The notes: generated by a model not told the origin, from the letters alone. Shown: positions 45,695-59,400, numbered from the stretch's first letter. The stretch: 64,000 bases of DNA from Vitrella brassicaformis (GCA_001179505.1 CDMY01000447.1:81096-145095); one strand, 5' to 3'. Program-made: numbers and translations.

Positions 45695-46918
45695 ATGGCA
45701 GAAGAGTCCAGCAAGATGGCGCTGACAGACGAAACACAGACCACAAAGGGCAAACTGGTGCGCTCACACGAATGAGGAATCGCCCTGCTAGAGACAGTCC
45801 ATCTTCCGGTGGCTGCGTGGATCTGTGTGTTTCAGGGCGTCCTTGCCTTCTGGAGATGGCCACTCCACTGGCAGGTCCGCGCGAGAGAGATACACACACC
45901 ACTTCACGCCCTGCAGATGGCAGAGATCGCTCTGTGTGTACTGTGTGTGTGCGTATGGTGTGTGCAGGCGCTGGGCGGCATCGTGATGGGTTTGGTGTTG
46001 GGCTATTTGTCTGGCGGCGTGGGTTATGCCACATTCAAATCCACCAGATGGGACATGATCATCTACGACCTCATCGGGTGCGCAGAGACAGACAGATGCA
46101 ATGCAGCCACGGGCATGACCATACCATCTCTCTCTATGGTGTGTGTGTGTGTGCAGAGATATGTTCCTGCAGGGTCTGAAGATGGTAGTGGTGCCTCTGG
46201 TGCTGACAGCCATCGTCAACGCCACTGCTGGTATGGGTGACAGGGCCGGATTCGGTAGACTGGGGGGCAAGACCGTCCTCTTCTACCTCGTCACGTCACT
46301 CTGCTCCACTCTCATCGGCCTCGCCTTTGTCAACATCATCAAACCGGGTAAGGAAGCTCGCTGTGTACGGCCAGGCCACCCACACGCCTCAGTGTGTGAA
46401 TGGGTGACCTGTCTGTCTGTGTTGTGTGCAGGCGAGGGCTCGGTGGGCACGACGGTCGACGAGACGCTCAAGTCCGTCGAGAATGAGGGCTCTGACGAGC
46501 AGGGCAACCTGCAGAAGATCGAGGAGCGCTCGGAGGGAAGGGGCGGGATCGAGTCGATCCTGACGGTCTTTCGAAACATGGTGCCCCCCAACATCTTCGC
46601 GGCGTTTGCCGAGGACCAGATGCTGGGCGTGATTGTGTTCGCCCTTCTGTTCAGCTATTACATGGCCCGCCTGCAGGGGGAGCAGAGACGGATCATGACG
46701 GTCATCTGGGAAGGTGCGCCGGCACGTGGGAGGGACGGGCAAGGCAGGGCAGGGGAGGATGTGTGTGTTTGGGTGTGTGTATGTGTGTGTTCAGGCGCGT
46801 ACAACGTTATGCTGGGCATAGTTTTCTTCGTGCTGAATTTCCTGCCTTTGGGCGTCATGTGTCTGATCGCACAGAGCTTCGCCGACGCATTTGCGCAGGA
46901 CAAGTAACCAACAATGGC

Positions 46919-46949
<31 letters not shown>

Positions 46950-47891
46950 GCATGCATCACCCTCCCCTCCATCCCTCCACACTTGTGTGTGTGTGTGTCA
47001 GCTTTGTGGAGCGCATGACGCAGCTGGGCCTGTTTGCCGTGACGTCTGTGTGTGCGCTGGCCACACACATCTTCATCCTCATGCCGCTCTTCCTGTTTGC
47101 TCTCGGACGCGTCAACCCTATCAGGTCACACACACAAAGCCACCCACACCGTCCATCCCACCCTACCTCGACGGTTCCATCTCATCTTTGCCCACACCAC
47201 ATGCTGTATGTAACACAACCCAGGCACTTCAACGCCGTGATGCCTGCGTTGCTGACGGCCTTCTCGACTGCGAGCAGCAGCGCCACCCTGCCCCTCACCA
47301 TGAGCTGTGTGGAGCAGCGGGCTGGAGTCAGCAAGAGGATGGCCAACTTCGTCCTGCCTTTGGGTGCAACTGTTAACATGGACGGCAGTGCCCTCTATGA
47401 ATGTGTCGTGGTGAGTGCAATTTAGTGTACAGATCACAGTTCTTGTGAGCGCTCGAGATGTTTGTTTGTGATGGTATGGCTGGGTGCGTCAGGTGATCTT
47501 CTTGGCTCAGTTCAGCGGTATTGAGCTCACCTTCACCAATCAGCTGATAGTGGTGATACTGGCCCTCCTGACGTCCATCGGCGTGGCGGGCATCCCGTCT
47601 GCGTCGCTGGTGGCCATTGTGGTCATCCTCAACGCTGTCAATGCCAACCTCCCCGGGGTGAGCAAGCCAAGTTCAGAGAGGGCACAACACAATCCGATTG
47701 ACACACACGACAACACCGCGCAGCGCAGGACACACTTGTCAATTATGCGCTTTGTGTGTATGTGTCGTCGCTTTGCCTGTGTCGCAGGGCCAGACGATTC
47801 CCCTGGAGACCCTTGCCGTCATCCTCATCATCGACCGACCACTGGTGAGCTCCTGAGCCTTCGCACCACGTCGCTCCTTCCACGATCCCAC

Positions 47892-47927
<36 letters not shown>

Positions 47928-48242
47928 CCATTAAAGGACATGTGCCGGACGGCTGTCAACGTCATGGGCGACACGGTGGGCACCATCCTCATCGCCCGGT
48001 CCGAGGGCGAGAAGCCGCTCACCAAGCACCCCGACGAGATGCAGAAGCTCTTCATGGAGAACTTCGCCATGCACGAGATGGAGCACGGAGCGGGCAAGGG
48101 TGGCGGGGAGGGTGGTGCCGACCAGCAGGGGCCGTCGTCTCAGGTGCAGACCAAGGAGAGCTCGGAGGTGCAGTCGACAGAGGAGGAGAACAACACCAAC
48201 GGTGACAGCGGCGAAGACGCCAAGGCACTCGCCGTGTGCTAG
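45695..48242 (+). CDS. SLC1/EAAT-type dicarboxylate or acidic amino-acid symporter
   Basis: Eleven exons (45695-45757, 45836-45874, 45968-46077, 46157-46347, 46432-46713, 46795-46903, 47002-47124, 47224-47410, 47493-47657, 47788-47844, 47937-48242) give 543 residues. Seen: TM1 [32 protein letters not shown]; a variable charged loop after TM3-4; [12 protein letters not shown] (hairpin 1 serine motif SSSATLP); [14 protein letters not shown] (TM7, NMDGS); [11 protein letters not shown] (hairpin 2); and [16 protein letters not shown] (TM8). The Arg in [10 protein letters not shown] matches the position that binds the acidic side chain in EAATs, so glutamate, aspartate or a dicarboxylate with Na+ or H+ is likely. 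The tail is Glu/Ser/Gln-rich. The short exon 2 ([10 protein letters not shown]) is the least certain part. Confidence 0.92.
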
Positions 48243-49941
48243 ATGGTTCGATGGATGGATGGATGGGGCGTGTGTGCATTGTATCTATCCATCTTGTCTG
48301 GCTGGGGTGTCTGTCTGTCTGTCTGTCTGTCGTGGAGTAAGTCGCTTACCAGTCAATGTTCGTCCGCTCGTACAATGTATTCATGTATATGTCGGGAGAG
48401 CGAGGGCGAGGGAGAGAGAAGCGAGGCGAGGATGTCGAATGAAGTTTTGCACGGACGCGCCCGGTGCATCCGTCTGTGTGGCGGTCGTACACCTCCTGTT
48501 GGTAACGGATGGCGAGCAGTGTTTCCCCACGCTGCTCACCACCGGTTGCCAGCGGGGGAGTGACGAACTCAACACGACGGACACGGGGCGCAGCCCAGCA
48601 CACGTCTGTGGCTCGTAAGATTGAGAGAGAAGGAGAAGAATGTTTTGCCTGCTTGCCTACAGTCAGTGAGTGTACATTGCCTGTAACAAACATCATTCGG
48701 GGGTGGGCCTGCACCGCGTCGTGTCGTGTCTTGTCTTGTCCTGATATGCCGTCTTTTATATACATGTGAGTCTGTCAGGTCGGTCATGTCATGTCATGTG
48801 TGTGTGTCCGTCTGTCTGTCTGTCTGTCTGGTGTGCGTACGGGAATATCCACACATACATATACACACATCGATCGATGCATATACACGTACTGACTGCA
48901 TGGCATGAATGCATTGTATGTGGGTGCGCTATGTGCATTGCCGAGTGGCTGGCTGACGAGTGGCTGACGGTAGTCACCCTCACCACATCGTCAGACAGCC
49001 ACATAAGCGGCAACGGAGACGTTCCATGGATGGATGGATGGATGGGTGCGTGCATACCAACCCGGGCTGACCCACTCACTCAGTGCATTGCATTGCATTG
49101 CATTGCATGGCCATTCATTCGTTTCTCACGTGGCTGCATGTCATGTGTGAGCATGTGATGTGATGTGTATGTGTGCTTGTACGTGTGCCCACATGTATGT
49201 ATGTATTTATCTATCGCCTTTATGGGGGACAGCTGTCTGTCCTGTCGGCGCTCTCTCGTCGACACGTGACCTGACGTGGGTGTGGTGTGCAGAAGGACGG
49301 AAGTGGTTGGGGTGGGATGGGCTGAGTGAGTGCCTCTCTCTCGACTTGATTCACTGCTGGGCCTGCTGGCCGCCTGGGTGCACTTTTCGAAACGCAGGCA
49401 GGCAGGCAGGCAGGCAGGCAGACACAAGAGATGACGACTCTCTCACCCACTCACCCACTCAACTCACCGACGTTCAGCTGGCCGACAGGACTCCGCTACT
49501 TTTTGTCCTTCCATGGGTGCCTCTGCCGTGCCGTGGATGGATGCAAGTGCATGTCCGTGTGTGTGGGCATGCGTATGTATGTGTGTGAGAATGGTGGGTT
49601 TGTATGGGTTTCATGCAGTGACATACCATTGCAATGCAGTGTGGTGGATACGACCGACCGACTTGTCATCTCCCCTGAACAGAACACGATCGCAATGGAT
49701 GAATGAATGAGAAAGCCTTCTCGCCGTCAGCAGGGTTTCGGGTTTTAGGGTTTCGGGGAATTGTAGCTCGCATTCCGAACTCGTCGTGTTTTTGCTCAGG
49801 CGTCGCGTGTAGACTGTGCACGGTTTGATCAGTGATCTAGCATCGCTCAATTGCTGGATACGCTTCTTCGCCGAGACATCGATCCCTAACGTACGTCGGA
49901 GGGAGGCAGATGTTGCCGTGACGTGAGGCGCTGAGCTGACG
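48243..49941. other. Gene-free spacer
   Basis: The spacer holds (CTGT)n near 48310-48330 and 48807-48829, (GCATT)n at 49083-49106, (GGCA)n at 49396-49419 and CATC runs. No gene is supportable. The last 200 bases contain the telo-box-like motif of the next gene. Confidence 0.6.
49732..49758. promoter_or_regulatory. Telo-box-like array upstream of the CCCH gene
   Basis: Three units of the type AGGGTTTCGGG and TTTTAGGGTTT lie about 185-210 bp upstream of the ATG at 49942. TTTAGGG is the telomere repeat of plants and of several alveolates. This is the strongest of the four promoter-proximal copies in the window. Confidence 0.4.
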
Positions 49942-52900
49942 ATGGAGCAGCCCAAGACAGCCATGAACCTGTCGGATCTCCTCACTCCCATATTCGACGA
50001 CTTCGGTGAGGGAGGGACGGAGGGAGGGTGGGAGGGAGCCACACGCGACAGGACAAACAAGCACTCGTCAGGAGATATGGCTGTTTGGTATGGTGACGTG
50101 TGTGCGTGTGTGTGACAGAGCTGACGGAGGAGGAAAGATCGGAGATACAAGCCGGCCTGAGGAAGCTGTTCGTCAGGAACGTCGCATCGCTAGCCAAGGC
50201 TCACCCTGAGGACCTCACTGCCCACGGCCTGCCCATCGTGGTGGTCCGCGAGATGTGCAACCGAGCCAAGGACGCACTGGGCACCAGCTCACCCACTGCC
50301 GAGTCGACGCCTCGCGCAGGCGGGTCGACTCCCCCCGCCCAGTCCATCGCTTCCAGCAGTCAGCCCAGCGAGGCAGTGCCGAGCTTCATGTCTCAGCACG
50401 GAGCTGATGACAAGGAGCTGGGGAGGGGCGGCGGCGGTAAGGGGAGGGCGGGGTGGCCCGACCACGAGGACTACGGCCTGGAGGAACTCGCTGAAGCAAG
50501 TGAGACTCCGAGAGAGAGGGCGCACTCTATCTGTCTGTGTCTGTATGATTGCCCCTGTCTGTCTGTCTGTCTGTCTGTGTCGACACAGCTGCGGCTCGTG
50601 TGCTGGACACCGGGGAGTGTTCAAACAAGGCCGCCCACCACCTGAGTACGTCGACCAACCACTCCACCACCGTCCCCCCGTCGCCCCACCAGGTCTCCAT
50701 GTCCCACCGGACGGCCACCATCATGCGGCCCAGAGTCAGCCTCCCCATGACCACACCGGGTGGCGGGGGGGACGTCTCGCCCCTCCGCAGACAGTCATTC
50801 CACTCGCCCTCGTCCAACATCGAACTGGGCTCCAACTTGCTCGAGGCCGACCGCGGCGCGCCCACCGCCCCTCTGTCGGCACCCGTGCTCTCCGAGCCGT
50901 CGACGACTCACTCGACGTCGTATCTGCAGCCGCCCTCCCCGCCCGGCACGTCAAACACGGCCGTCACGACCACATCGTCATCGTTCCCCCTGATGCACGG
51001 TGGTGAGGCCAGCAGCTCTTCTGACGGCATGGTGGGCACGCCGGCCGTGGAGCCAGAGCACGACACCAACAGCATGGTGTCCCAATCGTACGGTGCCTTC
51101 CGGGGTGGCGGGCTGGGGCTGGGAGGGGGTCTGGGTGTGGTGGGGAAGCCGCACGGCACCCTCAGCTCGTCCAGCACCAGCACTGGCGGCGGGCTGTCGT
51201 GGGGCGCGGTGCCGCCGCCATCTGGCGCAGACGAGGACCACACACTGGCCCGGCTGCGCAACATGATGGCCTGGAGCAGCTCGTCCGTGACCAACGAGGG
51301 AGGGCAGCAGCAGGACACCACCGCCACCGCCACAGCCACGCCCACGACCAACCCCCCGGCATCTACCATGTTCAGCCCCACCGTCGGGCCCGGCACTGCG
51401 ACATGCTGCACCGACCCTCACAGCCACGGCCAGATGCAGTCACTCACCTTGCCTGCTGTGAGCGACACCACCGGTGGTGACCAGCCCAACTACCCTCGGC
51501 CGGGCTCTGCCTTCAAGTCGTGGGACGACCTGTCTCTCTTCCAGAGCCAGGGCACCGGCGCGTCGGCCGCCATGGCTCAGCCGCAGGAGCAGGGCGGCAA
51601 TGGGGGCAATGGGGAAGGGGGTGAAGGCGGGTCGCTGTCGGCTCTCGCTGGGCTGCTAGGCAACCTCGACCGTGACCAGCTCGCCAGGCTTCACGAACTC
51701 AAGAACCAGCTCTCACAGCAACCCCACCAGCAGCAGCCGGATACCACCACGAGAAGCAACGCCGGCAGCGAGAGCGAGGAGCAGCGTGGCGGCCCCGCCA
51801 GCACTGGCCCTCCGCCGCCCCCGCCGCCCCAGCAGCAGCAGCAGCAGCAGCAGACAGGCGAGGGCGGCCAGACCCAGAGCATGACGGCGGCCAACCTCAT
51901 TGGCGCACTCGCCACTCTGGCCAAGACCAACCCCAACTTGCAGAGCCTGCTGACGGGTCTGCAGACACAGCAGGCCGCCGGGCCACCAGCGCCCCCAGCA
52001 GAAACCAGCCAGACCATCCAGCAGGGCGGGGTCTCGCTGACAATCACGCGCAGCAACGACCAACAGCAGCAGCAGCAGCAGCAGGCACAGCAGCCGCAAC
52101 CGAGTGGTGTGAGCGCTCTGCAGCAGCAGGGGAGTTCGAGTAGCCTGAATGCGAGTGCGCCTAGCTATGCGCCCCAGCCGCTGCCGAGTGCGTATGCGGG
52201 TGGTCTGGTACCGCAGCCGCAGCAGGCCATGCAGCAGCAGCAGCCCAACGACGACAAAGTCATCATCACCTCACCTGACGAGGGTACGGGTCGTGTACCT
52301 ACCTGACCTACCTGTGGGGACGTCAGTCACGGCACACAAGAGGAGACGTCAATGCAATGCATATGCCGTCTTGTTTGTGTCTTCTTGTCTTCTTGCGATC
52401 AGTTCGTTGGCACCCCCCCTTGGCGTGGGTGCATCCGGTGATCCGCTGGCTCAGACGACACAACCTCTGCAGCTGGGTGCAGGTGCGGACGGAGAGACAC
52501 TCACAGCTGGCCATGCAGTGCAGGCATTACTAGTCACACCACCTCACTGATTCCTGTGTGTGCCTTGTCTGTCTGTTCGGTGTGTGTTCAGCCCCTTGCC
52601 CCGTCCGGGCGCCCTCTCGGGCAGAACTTCCTGTTGCAGGTCATACGCGCCGTCGAGCACCCAACATACTCGAGGGGATTCCAAGTCGTCGCCAGGAGGC
52701 TGCCGGGCAAACAGAAACAGGTCAGGCGAACCGCACTATACACCTGCCAACACTGATGGGATCAGTAGAGCGACCAACCTGTGTGTGTGTGTGTGTGGGT
52801 GTCTGGTGCAGACGTTGTTGGTGTACACTACGTTAAGTCGCGAGGCGCTGGAGGTCATATGCAATGCCCTGCAGGAAGAGATATCCGATGCGGCAAAGTG

Positions 52901-54096
52901 AGCCACCAAACACCATTCCAACACCATTCTCGCGTCTCATCATGTCTTTCTGCTTGTGGTGGTGTCATGTCAGGGCTGGTTTGATTCCCGAGGGGTGGGG
53001 CAAGGCCGGTCAGAACGAGCCGCCCCCCGGTCTGGAGGACCTTCCGGGCACCTCTCACGGCGGACAGGGCCACGGCTCGTGGTGGGTGGACTCGCTATAC
53101 AACGTCCTCGAGAGACGCCTGTCAGTCTGCCGCGTCAACAACAACGGCGAGGCCCAGCCGACCGCCTCCCACTATGCCCCTCAGGGCCCCCAGCCAATGC
53201 CCCGCCAGCCCGTCCCCTCCCCTCCCACAAACTACGCTCACATGCATCAGCAGCAGCAGCAGCAGCAGCCGCCCCCCTACCAGGCCGCCCAGCCGGCTCC
53301 CCCTCCCGGGCCCTACCCCAATCCCTACGCCGCCAACGCCATGCACCCGACCACCATGACGAGCCAAAACGGCAATGTGTCGATCAACCTGGACCTGGTG
53401 GCTGCTCTCGGCGGCCTGAGCAACATCACGGGCGCCGGCGTGGGCAGCTACCTGTCCCCCGGGATGGCGTCGCGCGCCGCGGCGGCCATGGCGCGAAAGG
53501 ACCAGGACAACAACCCGGAGATCCCTTTGTGCCAGCGGTACCAGCGGGGCGTGTGTCGGTCCAAGGTGTGCAAGTACCGACACAGGTGCGGCAGCTGCTC
53601 TGGCGCACACCCGCAGAAGAACTGCCCCCGCAACCCGGCCCCGCTGTCGGCCCAGGCCGGCTACCCCTCGCCGTCGATGCAGTCGTCCGGCACGCAGCCC
53701 GACACGCCGAGCGAGGGGTCGTCGCCCACCAACTCGGCCTCGCACATTCCGTCGATCCAGGGCATGATGGGCCAGTCCCCCATGGCACCGCTGCTCGCCA
53801 GCCACCCGCTGCCGCCACCCATGGCCGGTGGTCTCCCGCAGGCACACCAGCAGCAGTACCTCCAGGGCCTCGTTGAGAGTGTGGGCCTGCCCCCGCCCCC
53901 GCAGCCATTCCAGCAGCAGCCACAGCACCAGCATCCACAGGCGTACCAGCAGCTACAGCTGCAGCAACAGCAACAGCAGCAGCCCCCTGCGTACCAGTCC
54001 CAGCAGCAGCAGCAGCCACAGCCCCAGCCCTACCAGCCACCGGCACAGCCGTACCCCACTCTGCAGGGGCAGCAGCCGCCTCCTTTCGGCTTGTGA
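49942..54096 (+). CDS. Muscleblind-type CCCH zinc-finger RNA-binding protein, Gln-rich
   Basis: Six exons (49942-50005, 50119-50499, 50589-52294, 52592-52720, 52812-52897, 52974-54096) close in frame to 1162 residues. Seen: a short helical N-terminal block (LTEEERSEIQAGLRKLFVRN); about 550 residues of Ser/Thr/Gly/Gln-rich disorder; a compact conserved-looking region around residues 730-830 (GQNFLLQVIRAVEHPTYSRG, LSREALEVICNALQEEI, GSWWVDSLYNVLERRL); then near residue 975 a finger CQRYQRGVCRSKVCKYRH with spacing C-x7-C-x4-C-x3-H, the muscleblind second-finger type, followed by a Cys/His knuckle CGSCSGAHPQKNC; and a long Gln/Pro tail. Likely role: mRNA binding or splicing control. Ortholog uncertain. 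The exon 3 donor was chosen to keep GQNFLLQVI in frame. Confidence 0.78.
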
Positions 54097-56388
54097 GCTG
54101 AGAGTGAGTGTTGGCACGTGGGGCGGGCGGGCGGGATGAAGGGTGGGAAGTGTCTCAGCGGCGGTGTGCGTGAGCCAGTCATGGATCGGTCGGGTCGGTG
54201 GGTCGGGCGGTCGGTAAATGGTACGGGGACAGTACACGTGCGTGTGTGAAAGTGAGTGAGTTGGGCCGTGTTCCCCTCTCTTCTTTTCTGCCTGGCTGCG
54301 TGTGGCTGGCTGGTCGGCTGGTCGGCTGGTTGGTTGGTCCGCCCACCTAAGTATGCATGCCTTCATTCGTGCGTGGTCTGCCTGCCTGCCTGCCTGCCTT
54401 TGTCAACTTCCTCCGCTGTCTATCCGTCCGTCCGTCCGTCTACGTTCGTCTTTTCGGGTGTTTTCCATCATTCTTATCATCATTATTATTGTCACTCACT
54501 GTCGAGTCAAGCAACCAATCGTTCTGTTGGCCCGCAGCGCAGCCAGCAGCAGTGTTCTTATTACATGCATGTAGACAAGCCGACAGCGAGCGGGCGGGCG
54601 AGCCCCACTACTCTGCGTGCGTATGTCTTCCTCCCTATCACCTACGTGGCTTTGCAAGGGAGGTGGGGAGGGGCGGGGCGGAGGGTTATGTGTGTCGTGT
54701 GTGGGTGGCAATGGTATCTATGACTCATCTTTTCACGATGGATGGATGGATGGATGACCCGAACCAAAGCGAAGCGAACCCCATTTGTTTATCTGTACGT
54801 GTATCAGCAGAGGACGCGACTCTTTTCTTTTGTTTCTGAAGCTCGTCGGTTGGTCGTTGTTCAGTCATGTGAAGCGCCGCCTCTTGTAGCGGACACAGAC
54901 AGACAGACCGACCAACAAGCCGACCGACTAACTGGTTTCCTCCATCCATCCATCCATCGGCAGACCACACACACACACAGTGATGTGATGCGCCCGCCCT
55001 TCCACCGCACTTTTCTGGTGTGTGTTTGCATGCGCTGCGTTGCGTACATGCCCGTAGTTGCGTATTGTACCCCGCTGCGCTGCGTAGCGACCTGACCGAC
55101 CGACCGACCGACCCGACCACACACCCACAGACTCGCTGACTCACTCACCGGCCCGCCCAGCCCAGCCCAGCCCAGCCCGCACACAGTGGCTGCAAGGAGG
55201 GGTAGGGGAGAAGACAGAGGGGGGAGATGGAAAGGGCCGCCTTTGCTCACTACTTGATGACTCGCTTGGTGGCTGGCTACCTGGCTGGCTGGCTGGCTGG
55301 CTGGCTGACTGTCTGCATGATTGAGTGGAGGGGTAGGGGAGAAAGGGGAAACAGGGAGGGGAGGGGGGATGACCGGCTCTTTGGCTGGCTAGGTGGCTGT
55401 TTGGATGCTCTCCTGTCTGTCTGTCTGTGCATCCATCCATTCATCTATGGTATGCTTGCTCGTGGAAGAAAGTTTGGGCGGCGCTGTGCCCATCCATCGA
55501 GCGACGTAGCGTAGACCTCTCTCGATCGGCCCATCCATCCCATATCGACCATCACATATCATTGTTATCGTCTGTTTCGTCTTGTTCGTCTGCCGAGAGA
55601 ATTCATGTCTCCTCTGGCTGACCGGCTGCCTTTGGCTCTGCACTCACTCTGCTGCCTGCCTGCCTGCCTGCCTCAGCGTGGCTGCCTCGGGACCCTGCCA
55701 TCATGTCATCTCTATGGCTGTCAGCACGGCCATCGGGGTGGGTGGCGCGTGGCCGACATGACTCACTCTCTCTCTGCCTGCCTGGGGGATGTGCGTATGC
55801 TTGCTGCAATGCTGCATGTGAAGGAGGGGGGCTCACGTGGGGGAGGCGGCCAACCGTCCAGCAACTGTCTTGTCTATCTTTTTGGTCGGCGCTTTTCTTG
55901 AAAGAAACCGCCTGGCTGCTGGGCTGGGGGACCGGCCGCTCCGCTCGGGGGGAGGGGAGTCGGGCTGGTTGGGATGGATGGGATGGATGGAGTGATGAAA
56001 GCTGTTGGAGGAAATCTCTTGCTGCTGACAGCCAGCCATATCTGCAGCTATGTACCCATTGCCGCGGTCACCGCTTTCGTCACGCCGCCACTGCTTTCTT
56101 GTTTTGCCCTTCCTTCTCCCACATCACGTCCAATTGCTCTCTCGGTCTGTGTGGAAAACTGCGGCTTCTGCACCAATCCTTTCGTCGTTTCACTCACTAT
56201 AAGGCAGTGGGGCACTCTGGGACAGGGCTGGGGCTGGGGGGGAACTCTATCTCGTGCTCTGGGGACGCTTTTGAATGAATGGATGCTCTTAATTCGGCTC
56301 TACGGCTCTCTGGCGGCTGGCGGGAGGGAGAGAGGGAGTAGCCTTTGCTCCCCCTCTGCTGGCCGTCCTAAGTGATTTTCATGGGGCG

Positions 56389-56427
<39 letters not shown>

Positions 56428-59400
56428 TGTCTTATGTGGATGTACCTCTCTCACACCCCTCTCGCATCTCGCTGCCTTTCGTATGTATCTCTCTGTCTTT
56501 CGTTTCTATTTCAATTCGTGTAGCTCAGCTCACTCAGCAGTGCTCTCCTCTCTCTCTCTCTCTCTCGTGTGTGTGCATATGGTTATGGTTCGGCTGTTGG
56601 CTCTCGCAATCTGCCTCAATTCGACTCATTCATCGCATGGATATGTCTTGACACATCCATCCATCCATTGATCCATCCATCCATTCTCATGCGATCGCTC
56701 TGTCTGCATGTCTGTCCGTCTGTCCGTCTCTTCTGCTCGAAGTGTTTGCTCTTCGTTGATGATGTCCCGCGCTAATTGACCTTTTCTTTCTCAACACACG
56801 CTGTCTTACCGGGTGCGCAGCTCTCTCTCTTTCTCCCTCTCTAGGTAGGAGTCAATATCGTGTCCCCCACGTCGCCGAACTGTTTCTTTGGCGAATCTAC
56901 ATACTCAGTCACCACACACACACTCACACACACGGAGGGAGGGAGCGGGTGCATTGGGGCGGGTGGGGGGATGGTTTGTCATGGATGCGTGCGTGGGAGC
57001 ATGGGTGTCGTCGAGTCCGACAGTCAGCCAGTCATCATTTCCTCCTCCCCTGACTACATTGCTGCTACGGTAAGTACGATTGTGTTGTGTTTGTTCTACA
57101 TTCACCCCTTGATTCGCCATCGATCCATCCATCCATCCATCCATCTCATTCTCCTTATCATGAATCGGGAAGAAACTGTCCCCTTCATCATTGAGTGGTT
57201 GATTGAGTGATCGGTATGTTGTCTGTCTGTCTGTCATGACGTCCGTATGCATCGCGGGCAGCCCCGCACCGCCCCATCGGGCGGGCGGCCGGGTGCACAA
57301 GCAAATACACTCACTACTACACTATCTATTATCCTCCTTCCTCCTCTGCGTTGGTCATCCATGGCTGATCTGACATTTCGTTTGCGCGTGTGTGATGATG
57401 AAATTGTGAACGAATGGATACACACAAGCAAGGGAGGAAGGAAGGGAGAGACAAGACAGATGGAAGCACGCACAACAAAAGGGAGGGCCTAGGCTGGTGC
57501 GTGGGGTGGTGGTGGGGTGGGTGGTGCATGTGTGTGTCATCCGGACGGCCCGACCGTTTTTGTCACTTATTCCTTACCCTACCCCTCCTTTCCCGATAAT
57601 TCCCCTACTCAGCCGACTGCCCGCTCGCGTGCGCCACTACCAGATAGCAAAACACCGAATGGGGGAGGGAGGGAGGGAGGGAGAGAAGCCTGACTACTCT
57701 GTTGTGTGTGTGTGTGTGTGTGTGTTGGAATGATTGATTGTTTGTTTGCATCGCTCGTTTCCCAGAAATGGGACTAACGAGAAGTATTTCGTCATTCATC
57801 GACTCATGCATGCCTGCATCGCTGCCTGCCTTGCCTTGCCTCGCCTCATCGTGTGTGCGTATCGATCGATTGACCCTTCCTCAATCAGTCAGTCATTGTT
57901 GTACTCGACTACTCTGTTGGTTGCCCTGGTATTCCCTTGCCCTGCCCGCCTACCTAGCCCGCCTGAGGTGGGGCTGGGTGGGGTAGAGCAGGCAGGAGCC
58001 AGCCAGGCATCGCTCGCTCCGGCCAAATCATGAATCATGTCATCTTTTGTCGTCCGTAGCGATCCATTCAGTCAGTCAGTCATCGATTCCATCAATGGCG
58101 CGGCCCTCTTTTAATGCAAACTAGCCTAGCCAGTACCTACCGTAATACCGGCCGCCCTTGTACGTTTCTTGTCTTGCGTACGTCCATCCGTGTGTCCGTC
58201 TGTCTGTCTGTCTGTGTGTCTTTGTGTGGCTCCTCCCCTGCCTACTCGCCTGTCTTTCGATGGCTGCTCGCGCGGCGGCGGCGGCGGTGTGAGTGCGCAG
58301 TGTGAAGTGGGTTGACACTGTCATTTATTGATGAAGGAAGCCAACGGCTGAATGATTGGATGATTGGGTGACTGAAGAGGAGGACATGGTCAATGGATGG
58401 ATGGATGAATGAATTTGTGGGCGGCGCGGCCGACGGCATGGCATGGTCAAGGGGTAGGGTATGGGCCAAGGACGGGTATGTCTCTGATGACGATTATCTG
58501 TCCTAAGTGTTTTGCACCGCTGCAGTGGGCCGGCCAGCCGGCCGGCCGGTCAGTCAGTCAGTCATGCCCGTCCCTCATTGCTTCCTTCCTTGCCTCGATC
58601 GCCGCGCATACTTCCTACTGGCAGTCAGTGTATTCATTCATGTTGGTTGATGTGCATTCCTCTAGCCTAGCTGTTTGTTGTATGCGTGTGTGTATGTCGA
58701 GAGCCATCTCTCCAGCCGAAACAGAGCTTGCCTGCCCGTTTGTCTGTCCGTCCGTCCGTCCGTCCGTCTGTCTCTCTGTCTGTCTGTCTGTCTGTCTGTG
58801 TCGACTGGCCGTAACTACCCAGCCCACCAGCTATCTAGATTATATGCTCCATCATTGCATCCATGTCGGCCCGCGACCTTGGGCAGGCATGACACATACG
58901 TACGGCAGGTACACAAATGCCACCCACTCCTACTGCCTGTACATATATGCCTTGCTACTGACTGACTCACACATATGTTGGGGCGCCCATCTTCATCTCA
59001 CTTGGCCGCTGTCTTTTCTGGTTGAACCTCTGTCCATCTGTCGTACTTTTGTATGGGGGTGCGAACAGCTGCTACACCCAGATATACACAGACAGACCTC
59101 CACGCGCCTGCCCACCACGCAGGCAGGCAGGCAGGCAGGCCGGCCAATTTTCTCTCTCCCGCTGGGACCACCACCTCACACGAATGAGTACCTACCTACC
59201 GTACCTAATCCATCCGACCTAGCCACTTGCGTCTCAATCCAGTGCTGTGCTCGCCTGCCGTGCCGATACGTGGATCCACCCCCGCCCCCTCCTCTGGCCG
59301 GTCCACCCTTCTCTACGTTGCCCTTCTATCACCCAGCCAGCCACTCGGGCGCTTTTAGCCACAGACCCCAGGGGGCGTGTGGGAGCGTGGGAGTGTGGGC

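Noticed and set aside
52390-52520. Possible extra exon in the CCCH gene between exons 3 and 4
   Set aside because: Its splice phase does not match any donor of exon 3. Skipping it keeps the conserved GQNFLLQVI in frame.
57001-57075. Exon-like piece with ATG and a strong GTAAGT donor
   Set aside because: No downstream acceptor exon in frame could be found. It is isolated in repeat-rich DNA.
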